Assembly: GCA_964352225.1 (NCBI GenBank)
Contig: CAYGRM010000274.1
Location: 1 to 9,286, forward strand
DNA from: CAJQQY01 sp964352225
GTDB taxonomy: Bacteria; Bacteroidota; Bacteroidia; Chitinophagales; Saprospiraceae
Length of the DNA: 9,286 nucleotides
Direction of reading: 5' to 3'
The position numbers and the translations under genes are program-made. Positions 1 to 5,664 of this stretch are shown here, one piece after another. Every line of letters begins with the position of its first letter. The first letter of the stretch is position 1. A model generated the notes under the pieces. The model saw only the letters and a program-made list of their open reading frames with translations, was not told the origin of the DNA and searched no databases.

Positions 1-2
1 AT

Positions 3-41
3 CCATTTATCTACATCAAAGGTCAAACAGGATTTGTTTGA
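3..41 (+). CDS. possible 3' end of an upstream gene (partial)
   Basis: The third forward frame is open from the window edge and reads PFIYIKGQTGFV before a TGA at 39-41. The alternating hydrophobic pattern looks like a real protein end, but twelve codons cannot identify a family. The first forward frame is also open, to a TAA at 43-45, and the second stays open longer still, so the choice rests only on how protein-like the peptide looks. If real, this gene converges on the minus-strand sigma-factor operon. Confidence 0.25.
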   Translation, partial: PFIYIKGQTGFV

Positions 42-120
42 TTAAAGAGTTAAATACGTTTAGAAAGATTCTAGTTTTTGTTAATATTATTCAATTTTGA
101 ATTTTGTCCTTTAAGTTCAT

Positions 121-232
121 AATTGATATTTTTTGGTTCAATATGAATTTATGTGTTTGGGCTTTAAGAACTTTAGCATTTTCACAATGCTTCCCGCAAA
201 GTTCTCAAAGCCCGACCCCTAATTGATATTTT
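121..232. repeat. 12-bp direct repeat, 100 bp apart, flanking a hairpin
   Basis: The 12-mer AATTGATATTTT occurs exactly at 121-132 and again at 221-232, giving a 100-bp period. The bases that follow are similar but not identical (TTGGTTCAA against ATTTTCAA). The segment between the copies contains the hairpin at 159-213. The repeat is AT-rich, so chance is possible. A partial duplication or a small hairpin-bearing insert is the alternative. Confidence 0.45.
159..213. terminator. two-tier hairpin, possible terminator of the sigma operon
   Basis: Arms 159-174 and 198-213 pair over 16 positions with one mismatch (166 with 206), starting with GGGCTTT against AAAGCCC. Inside, AGCATT at 175-180 pairs perfectly with AATGCT at 186-191 around a TTCAC loop, leaving a TCCCGC bulge at 192-197. 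It lies downstream of the minus-strand operon and just beyond the remnant of the outer-membrane gene, where a transcript end is expected. No T-run follows on either strand, so it is not a classical intrinsic terminator. A structured repeat is an alternative. Confidence 0.5.
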
Positions 233-256
233 ATTTTCAACTGTTGATTCTTTTTT

Positions 257-418
257 TTAGAAACCAAAACTAAAACTTACTCCTAGGAAGAATTTTGATC
301 GGTCACCACCTAGCCCTTAGAGATAATAAAAATGAGTGGAAACAGAAATTCCTTTATTTTCTCTTTTAGTAAAAAGGATATTATAATAAAGTTGGGAATA
401 ATCATGTTTGAAAAATAT
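257..418 (-). pseudogene. decayed tandem copy of the 3' end of the outer-membrane protein gene
   Basis: Immediately after the stop codon of the outer-membrane gene at 425-427, and in the same frame, the minus strand reads one Phe codon, a TAA at 419-421, and then about 53 codons resembling residues 293-345 of that gene's product. The remnant contains FTKRENKGISVSTHFYYL, where the intact protein has FTGYPTKGVSISGHFYFG. A TAA at 317-319 interrupts it. It then continues GLGGDRSKFF and LGVSFSFGF to a TAA at 257-259, where the intact protein ends FPAISFGFGF. The DNA also matches in part: 20 of 30 bases agree in the codon-aligned stretch that encodes the KG(V/I)S region. No start codon or upstream portion is present. 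I read it as the last three beta-strands of a second paralogue whose body was deleted, or as a 3' tandem duplication. It is probably not translated. Confidence 0.72.
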
Positions 419-424
419 TTAAAA

Positions 425-1462
425 TTAAAATCCAAAACCGAAACTAATTGCAGGAAACGCATCTATAGAGTCGTCATCAAAAAAATCACCAAAATAAAAG
501 TGTCCAGAGATGGAAACTCCCTTGGTAGGGTATCCTGTAAATGTTGCTCTAAATTTTATGTCGTCGAACTTTGTCATTGATTCTAATGTTTTAAAATCCT
601 CAGTCTGAATGAGACCAAAACTTACACTTCCACGATTATTTGGCTTAAATCCTACTCCGTAGATATTCGCTACTTCAGGTCTTTCTAAATCAGAATTATA
701 TTGAAATAATTGTCCTAAAAATAAATAGGCCATATGTTTATTTTTTACACCAAAATTATATCCTAATCCAGTATTTAGTTCATAAATAGGACTAGATTTA
801 AAGAAACCGATAGTGCCACCAACCACCAAACTAAATCGATTTGCAAATTTCACTTTTTCGTAACCATCGACCAGTTTACCTTTGGAATAAGAGTAGAAAA
901 ATTCATTACGAGGCGAATTAACTTTTTGTCGAAAATTTGCTCCTCTTTTTACTGTGGCGAAAGCACTTTTAATCATAGAGTTGTAGTTCCTTGTTTGAAG
1001 GTCTTCCAATTCATTTACATAAAAAGTTACTTGTAAATTTTCTGTCAATAAATGAACTGTACTCTGATTATGAGCTTTGACCATTTCGCCATTTTCAACT
1101 TGGTATTTTACAATTCCTTTTACCTCTTCAACTTTTAAACTTTGATTTTTTACATATGCAATGGTGAAAATATCATATCTAGGAACTTGATTGATGACAG
1201 AACTTAGGTTGGTTTTAAAATCCGAAATCAAATCGTAAATGTCTGCTGAATGTTTAAGTTTTTGAATATCAGAAGTGGCAATTTTGATATATAATTCATC
1301 TTGATTAAATATGCTTAATGTATCACCTAAGACGTTTTGATCATTAGCATAAATGTTGGAATATGCCTTATCAACATAAGGATCCAAGAATTGATATTGA
1401 GCATTAGAATTGGGCATGAGTATTCCAGCCCACAGAATGACTGTAGTGATTAAATATTTCAT
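425..1462 (-). CDS. small outer-membrane beta-barrel protein, third gene of ECF sigma operon
   Basis: The 345-residue product is of unknown family. Residues 1-21 form a signal peptide ending SNA before Q22. Residues 22 to about 200 form a mixed domain without a motif I recognise. From about 208 on there are roughly eight short amphipathic strands (for example 208-221, 226-239, 243-255, 278-288, 300-312, 315-328), ending in SFGFGF. A terminal Phe after alternating aromatic residues is the usual C-terminal signature of outer-membrane barrels, so the protein is probably inserted in the outer membrane with a periplasmic N-terminal part. The gene starts 11 bp after the putative anti-sigma gene, with no Shine-Dalgarno site visible, and is probably co-transcribed with it. 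A degenerate copy of its last three strands follows directly at 257-418. It could be the target or the sensor of the sigma pathway; the sequence does not decide. Confidence 0.82.
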   Translation of the reverse strand: MKYLITTVILWAGILMPNSNAQYQFLDPYVDKAYSNIYANDQNVLGDTLSIFNQDELYIKIATSDIQKLKHSADIYDLISDFKTNLSSVINQVPRYDIFTIAYVKNQSLKVEEVKGIVKYQVENGEMVKAHNQSTVHLLTENLQVTFYVNELEDLQTRNYNSMIKSAFATVKRGANFRQKVNSPRNEFFYSYSKGKLVDGYEKVKFANRFSLVVGGTIGFFKSSPIYELNTGLGYNFGVKNKHMAYLFLGQLFQYNSDLERPEVANIYGVGFKPNNRGSVSFGLIQTEDFKTLESMTKFDDIKFRATFTGYPTKGVSISGHFYFGDFFDDDSIDAFPAISFGFGF

Positions 1463-1473
1463 TTTATATTATT

Positions 1474-2196
1474 TTAATTTTTAATAGGAATCTTAATTAA
1501 ACTACTGTTGGTCTTGGTAGTTTTTTTAGCTACTTCATTTTCATTAATCAGAATAAGTTTATTTTGTTGAGTCGGTTTCATTAATGGTTTTTTCCCAAAT
1601 ACAAATTCGACTTTAGAAGGTGTTTTGGGAGTTGGTTGTTTTTTAGGTATTTGCTCTTTTTTATTTTTCAACTCAGTCATTTTAAAAGGTACTTTGACTG
1701 GAACCTCAATGAATACTGTATCTTTGACCACTTGTACTAATTGCTTGGGAGAAATATTTTGATTGATAAAAATGGTATCACGTACCAAAACTATTTTCTC
1801 AATAACCTCCTTTTGAATAGTTGGAACAACTGAATTTCCGGTTATTCTATTTGATTCATTGGAGTTTACCTTTTCAATTTTATTCGTAATGGCGTTATTA
1901 TTATAAGTAAGTTCAAGAGAGGTTAATTTATCTTTTACCTTCTCATAATTATTTTGAAGTTGTGTATAAGCTTGTTTTTTATGATTTATTTTTTTGGAAA
2001 AAAACCAAGCTGTTCCTCCCCAAAGTAAAAACATAATAACGGCGGCGATTTTCCAAAAATGAAAATTACGCTTTCGACTAGGCACATCAAGTTCATTCCA
2101 AATATCAACTTTGGAAACTCTCTCTTGATCGGTTAATCCAGTATTATCTTCTTTGATAATTTTTCTGAATAATTCATCCATTTCATTATGTTCCAT
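1474..2196 (-). CDS. probable transmembrane anti-sigma factor
   Basis: The 240-residue product is counted from the ATG at 2196, which I prefer because AAAGGAA at 2202-2209 lies at Shine-Dalgarno distance. A longer in-frame start at 2226 would add ten residues deeper inside the sigma gene. Residues 1-47 are charged and cytoplasmic, as expected for a sigma-binding region. Residues 48-66 (WKIAAVIMFLLWGGTAWFF) form one membrane helix. Residues 70-97 look like a coiled coil. The rest is a periplasmic tail with two related segments, VRDTIFI at 138-144 and VKDTVFIEVPV at 157-167, followed by a Lys/Pro-rich stretch at 179-209. The start overlaps the sigma stop codon by 11 bp, suggesting translational coupling. 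No zinc-finger anti-sigma (HxxxCxxC) motif is present. The role is inferred from topology and gene order, a common arrangement in Bacteroidota. Confidence 0.78.
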   Translation of the reverse strand: MEHNEMDELFRKIIKEDNTGLTDQERVSKVDIWNELDVPSRKRNFHFWKIAAVIMFLLWGGTAWFFSKKINHKKQAYTQLQNNYEKVKDKLTSLELTYNNNAITNKIEKVNSNESNRITGNSVVPTIQKEVIEKIVLVRDTIFINQNISPKQLVQVVKDTVFIEVPVKVPFKMTELKNKKEQIPKKQPTPKTPSKVEFVFGKKPLMKPTQQNKLILINENEVAKKTTKTNSSLIKIPIKN

Positions 2197-2719
2197 ATTC
2201 TTTTCCTTTATTAAGTTCTTGGACAATGAATTTTCTAGCTTTGAGCAATTGTGATTTTGAAGTATTCCTACTGATATTTAAAATTTCAGCAATTTCACTA
2301 TGACTATATTCGTCAATCGCATAAAGGTTAAAAACCGTTCGATAGCCTTTGGGCATTCGCTCTAAAATCTTATTGACCTGTTCAATATCCAAGGATTGAT
2401 TTTCAAAAATGACTGGCTCTTTGGTAATGATTTCCTCTTTATAAGATATTGGTCTTATTTTTTTGATAGCCTTAATACTTTCATTTATAGTAATCGTATT
2501 CATCCATTTTTGTAGACTACCTTGCCCTCGATATTCAAATTGAGCAATACTTTTTAATGCCTTATTGAATACAATAATTACCACATCTTCCGTTTCGTGA
2601 TGATCCACCATATACCTTTTAGCTAAGCGAAAAACCGATTTGTAATAGGTCTCAAAAAATATCTTTTGAGCCTTTCGATTTTGATTTTTACATTCTTGTA
2701 TTAAAAGCTTTTCATCCAT
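2186..2719 (-). CDS. ECF-family RNA polymerase sigma factor
   Basis: The 177-residue product has the normal length for an extracytoplasmic-function sigma-70 factor, which directs RNA polymerase to a small regulon. Region 2 covers about residues 17-88 (FFETYYKSVFRLAKRYM, then TEDVVIIVFNKAL and the WMNTITINESIKAIKK helix). Region 4 covers about 115-168, with LERMPKGYRTVFNLY leading into the helix-turn-helix at 138-163 (HSEIAEILNISRNTSKSQ, followed by LLKARK). Regions 1 and 3 are absent, as expected. The usual polar D-V-Q-E pattern of region 2.2 is replaced by the hydrophobic VVII, which is unusual. It is the first gene of a minus-strand operon with a probable anti-sigma factor and an outer-membrane protein. 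No convincing promoter stands out in the 150 bp shared with the divergent hydrolase, although TAATTTTC on the minus strand is one base from TAnnTTTG. Confidence 0.93.
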   Translation of the reverse strand: MDEKLLIQECKNQNRKAQKIFFETYYKSVFRLAKRYMVDHHETEDVVIIVFNKALKSIAQFEYRGQGSLQKWMNTITINESIKAIKKIRPISYKEEIITKEPVIFENQSLDIEQVNKILERMPKGYRTVFNLYAIDEYSHSEIAEILNISRNTSKSQLLKARKFIVQELNKGKEYGT

Positions 2720-2869
2720 TGTCTAAAATGGTAATAGATTACGTTTATTATTATGAACCTTAGAAAATTAGTTTTGGGTGTCTGAGTTTTATTTTTTTTA
2801 GGAAAAAATAATATGGAATTATAATAAGTAGGACAGCTTAAGAGAACTTTGATTTAAATTTACATAAGT

Positions 2870-3604
2870 ATGAGGAAAAAATTAATTCTTTGGATTTTAC
2901 TTTTTTGTAATTTTTTGGGTTTTTCTCAAAATGAAAATATTAAAAGGATAGTTTATTATATCCCTGGACAGGGGGCTGATCATCGTCTTTTTAATAATAT
3001 TGATTTAGGAGAAAATTATGAAGTGCGTTTTGTGAAATATAAAACTCCAAGCAGAGGAGAAAGAATGGAAGCTTATGCACGAAGGTTGGCCACTCAAATT
3101 GACACTACTGAATCTTTTATTTTGATAGGAACTTCATTGGGAGGAATGTTGGCTACAGAGATGAATGATTTTTTAAACCCTGAAAAGACTATCATTATTT
3201 CTAGTGCAAAATGTCGCAAAGAATTGCCTCAACGGTATCGTTTTCAGCGGGTGATACCTTTGCATAAACTTGTTCCAAAAGGTATGATGAAATGGGGCGC
3301 AAAATTAATGCAGCCCATCGTTGAACCAGATCGAAATATAGAAAAGGAAACTTTTAAAAGTATGTTGGAGGATAAAGATAAACGATTTATGAAACGTTCC
3401 GTCAATATGATCATCAATTGGAAACGAGAAAGTTATAATAAGAAAATAATTCATATACATGGAGATAAAGACAACACACTTCCAATCAAAAAAGTGAAGT
3501 ATGATTATTTAATTAAAGATGGATCTCACATGATGACCTTGACTAGAGGAGAAGAATTGAGTGAGCTATTAAAGCAGATTTTGCTGGAAGATGAATATCT
3601 CTGA
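2870..3604 (+). CDS. exported alpha/beta-hydrolase fold protein
   Basis: The 244-residue product begins with a basic, hydrophobic signal peptide (residues 1-20, ending GFSQ). C13 is not in a good lipobox, so a periplasmic or surface location by signal peptidase I is more likely than a lipoprotein. IPGQGADHRLF at 31-41 matches the strand and oxyanion-hole region of hydrolases with the P-G-x-G-A-D-x-R-x-F pattern. GTSLGG at 87-92 is the nucleophile elbow, with S89 as the catalytic serine. HGDKDNTLP at 197-205 places the acid at D201 (D199 is possible), and GSH at 218-220 supplies the catalytic H220. The triad is therefore complete and the protein is probably active as an esterase, lipase or thioesterase; the substrate is unknown. 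It is divergent from the sigma operon and its stop codon lies inside the inverted repeat at 3602-3712. Confidence 0.85.
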   Translation: MRKKLILWILLFCNFLGFSQNENIKRIVYYIPGQGADHRLFNNIDLGENYEVRFVKYKTPSRGERMEAYARRLATQIDTTESFILIGTSLGGMLATEMNDFLNPEKTIIISSAKCRKELPQRYRFQRVIPLHKLVPKGMMKWGAKLMQPIVEPDRNIEKETFKSMLEDKDKRFMKRSVNMIINWKRESYNKKIIHIHGDKDNTLPIKKVKYDYLIKDGSHMMTLTRGEELSELLKQILLEDEYL

Positions 3605-3712
3605 TGGAACACGGATGCCGCGGATTAGGCGGATTTTAGCGGATTTGACGAGAGCAAAATAGAGGGGAGATCTGGGTTAATTCGCTTGCTCCGCGGCATC
3701 TGCGTTCCATCA
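3602..3712. repeat. intergenic inverted-repeat element between convergent genes, possible bidirectional terminator
   Basis: Arms 3602-3624 and 3690-3712 are inverted repeats, 23 bp with two mismatches (3611/3703 and 3613/3701; the second is a G-U pair in RNA). They carry GATGCCGCGGA and its complement. The left arm includes the TGA stop of the hydrolase. Just inside it, GCGGATT recurs at 3620, 3629 and 3639, a 9-10 bp phase. The arms are much richer in G and C than the flanking DNA. The element fills the whole gap between the hydrolase and RNase HI genes, so a two-way terminator role is plausible. It resembles dispersed intergenic repeats I recall from Bacteroidota genomes; copy number cannot be judged here. 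Confidence 0.75.
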
Positions 3713-3717
3713 AAATC

Positions 3718-4176
3718 CTAAGAACAATACTTCCGAACCTGTTCCCTCGCTAACTTATCGACTACTCGATTGTAATTTATTTTATTCGTAGCCTTTTGGT
3801 GGGCTTTTATTTTTGTAAAAATAAGTGGAAGTGTTTCGATCTTTGTAATTAGCCTTTTTACCAATTCAACATTTCGGATTGGAGTATTTTTTTTGGTTAA
3901 AAAATTATTAGCTTTTAGTTTTTCTTTTCTTTCTAAAATTCTTACCACATATTGACTATCCGAAATGATTTCTATTTTTGTAAATGTATTGTTATTTTCT
4001 TTTTCCAAAAAGTCTAAAGCTTCCAGAACTGCTAAAATTTCCATCGCGTTGTGCGTCGTATCTTTTTCAAAACCTGTCAATTCTATTTTTTCTTTTTTCC
4101 AAAAAATAATAGCAGCCCAACCTCCCACTCTTTGTTGAGTATGACAACTTCCGTCCGTATAAATTTGAATCTGCAT
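3718..4176 (-). CDS. rnhA: ribonuclease HI
   Basis: The 152-residue product has normal length for bacterial RNase HI, which cuts the RNA strand of RNA-DNA hybrids (R-loops, primers, misincorporated ribonucleotides) in the cytoplasm. The four metal-binding acids are present: D8 in IYTDGSC, E46 in THNAMEILAVLEAL, D73 in IISDSQYVV, and D140 in NRVVDKLAREQ. H126 in IKAHQ matches the mobile catalytic histidine. THNAMEI is the usual T-N-x-x-M-E motif with an inserted His. The gene converges on the hydrolase and is divergent from the GH109-like gene across only 54 bp. No Shine-Dalgarno site is visible. I see no functional link to its neighbours. Confidence 0.95.
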   Translation of the reverse strand: MQIQIYTDGSCHTQQRVGGWAAIIFWKKEKIELTGFEKDTTHNAMEILAVLEALDFLEKENNNTFTKIEIISDSQYVVRILERKEKLKANNFLTKKNTPIRNVELVKRLITKIETLPLIFTKIKAHQKATNKINYNRVVDKLAREQVRKYCS

Positions 4177-4230
4177 TTTTGATGGATATTTTAAAGCGAT
4201 TTTTTATCTTGCTCAAAACTAATTTAAATT

Positions 4231-5607
4231 ATGGAAAAGAAAATCAACAGAAGGAATTTTATTACAACTTCAGCTTTGGCGGGAGCAGGTTTAAGCTTAC
4301 CTATTAGTGCTTCAGGCGAAGCGCCAAGTTTTTTGCAAAGAAAGGATGACCGGAAGGTGAATATTGGAGTTATCGGACTAGGAGAGAGAGGTACAGGCTT
4401 GACGGGATTATTATTGAGGAGGGATGATTGTAATGTAGTGGCGTTATGTGATATTCATGCGCCTTCTTTGCAACGCGCAAAAGATATGGTCGTCAAAGCT
4501 GGTCAAAAAGCACCTAAAAGCATTGGGGATGGGGAAGAGGCTTTTCATAAAATGTTAGAACTTTCAGATGTTGATGCAGTATTGATTGCGACACCCTGGA
4601 CGTGGCATGTTCCGATGGCGGTCGCTGCCATGCGTGCTGGGAAATTTGCAGCAACAGAAGTTTGTGGAGCAACAGATATTCAAGAATGTTGGGACTTGGT
4701 CAATGCTTATGAGGAAACAGGAGTACCCTGTATGTTTTTGGAAAATGTATGTTACAGACGTGATGTGATGGCGATTTTGAATATGGTTCGGAAAGGAATG
4801 TTTGGTGAAATGATTCATCTTGAAGGTGGCTATCAGCATGACTTACGACATGTGAAATTTAATGATGGAAAAACACCCTACGGTTCTGGCGTTGAGTTTG
4901 GAGAAACAGGTTTTAGTGAATCTAAGTGGAGAACGAATCATTCCGTTTATCGAGATGGAGATTTATATCCAACACATGGAATTGGACCAGTTGCGATGTA
5001 CACTAATATTAATAGAGGGAATCGGTTTATGCATTTGACATCGACATCTTCCAAAGCAAGAGGTTTACATAATTATGTGGTCGATCATCCAAAAGGTGGT
5101 AAGGATCATCCGAATGCGAAAGTTGAATTTAAACTGGGAGATGTGACTACGACGGTGATTAAAACTTTTAACGGTGAAACAATTATTTTGAGTCATGATA
5201 CTAATTTGCCTCGACCATACTCGTTAGGATTTAGAGTGCAAGGGACGAAAGGAATTTGGATGGCGGTCAATAAATCTTTGTATCTCGAAGGAGTGAGTCC
5301 AGATGCTCATCGTTGGGAAGATGCTAAACCTTATTTAGAAAAATATGATCACCCTCTTTGGAAAAAGTTTGAAAAACAAGCTGCAGGAGCTGGGCATGGG
5401 GGAATGGATTTTTTCGTCATCAATGACTTTGTCGAATCTGTGAAAAATAAAAAGAATCCACCGATAGATGTTTATGATGCAGCTGCATGGATGGCAATTA
5501 CTTGCTTGTCAGAGCAAAGTATTGCAACGGGAAGTCAGCCGATGAATTTTCCAGATTTTACGAGAGGGAAGTGGATGAAACGGAAGCCTGATTTCAGTTT
5601 AGAGTAG
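4231..5607 (+). CDS. Tat-exported Gfo/Idh/MocA oxidoreductase, GH109 (alpha-N-acetylgalactosaminidase)-like
   Basis: The 458-residue product starts with a twin-arginine signal (NRRNFITTSALAGAGL, residues 6-21), implying export folded with its cofactor. The Rossmann motif GLGERG at 49-54 and D74 in ALCDIH fit NAD binding. TPWTWHVPMAVAAM (121-134) and ATEVCGATDIQECWDLV (141-157) follow the Gfo/Idh/MocA pattern, with EVC in place of the classic EKP. LENVCYRRDVMAILNMV (170-186), YQHDLR (201-206), LYPTHGIGPVA (245-255) and NINRGNRF (259-266) closely match what I know of GH109 glycosidases, which use tightly bound NAD in an elimination-hydration cycle. H203, Y246 and H249 are candidate active-site residues. 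The specific substrate cannot be read; a related sugar oxidoreductase is the main alternative. The transcript probably ends at the hairpin at 5610-5649. Confidence 0.85.
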   Translation: MEKKINRRNFITTSALAGAGLSLPISASGEAPSFLQRKDDRKVNIGVIGLGERGTGLTGLLLRRDDCNVVALCDIHAPSLQRAKDMVVKAGQKAPKSIGDGEEAFHKMLELSDVDAVLIATPWTWHVPMAVAAMRAGKFAATEVCGATDIQECWDLVNAYEETGVPCMFLENVCYRRDVMAILNMVRKGMFGEMIHLEGGYQHDLRHVKFNDGKTPYGSGVEFGETGFSESKWRTNHSVYRDGDLYPTHGIGPVAMYTNINRGNRFMHLTSTSSKARGLHNYVVDHPKGGKDHPNAKVEFKLGDVTTTVIKTFNGETIILSHDTNLPRPYSLGFRVQGTKGIWMAVNKSLYLEGVSPDAHRWEDAKPYLEKYDHPLWKKFEKQAAGAGHGGMDFFVINDFVESVKNKKNPPIDVYDAAAWMAITCLSEQSIATGSQPMNFPDFTRGKWMKRKPDFSLE

Positions 5608-5609
5608 GT

Positions 5610-5649
5610 AGTTTTCAGTAGGCAGTTGAGCAACTGCCTACTGAAAGCT
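5610..5649. terminator. long hairpin between convergent genes, probable bidirectional terminator
   Basis: Arms 5613-5628 and 5631-5646 are a perfect 16-bp inverted repeat (TTTCAGTAGGCAGTTG and its complement). The stem extends to 5610 and 5649 with one G-U pair. It begins two bases after the TAG of the GH109-like gene and ends 15 bp before the receptor's stop codon, so it can fold in both transcripts. GTAGGTAGTT at 5604 and GTAGGCAGTT at 5618 also form a degenerate 14-bp-spaced direct repeat, which suggests a repeat family as well as a terminator. Confidence 0.75.
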
Positions 5650-5664
5650 GTGATATTAAACTAG

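Noticed and set aside
159..213. Integron attC-like site
   Set aside because: The bulged hairpin recalls attC, but the conserved RYYYAAC and GTTRRRY boxes are not found at its ends and there is no cassette array or integrase.
332..580. 82-codon forward ORF over the end of the outer-membrane gene and its remnant
   Set aside because: It is antisense to a well-supported minus-strand coding region and its duplicated tail, and the peptide is Lys-rich with no domain pattern.
2870..2932. Lipoprotein signal on the hydrolase
   Set aside because: C13 follows LLF rather than a lipobox such as L-A-G, so an ordinary signal peptide ending near residue 20 fits better.
3620..3645. CRISPR-like or tandem repeat array from the GCGGATT copies
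   Set aside because: The units are 7 bp at 9-10 bp spacing without spacers of CRISPR size; they belong to the inverted-repeat element.
4564..4839. 91-codon minus-strand ORF inside the GH109-like gene
   Set aside because: It is a shadow of a strongly conserved coding region on the plus strand, and its composition (many Cys, His and Asn) is atypical.
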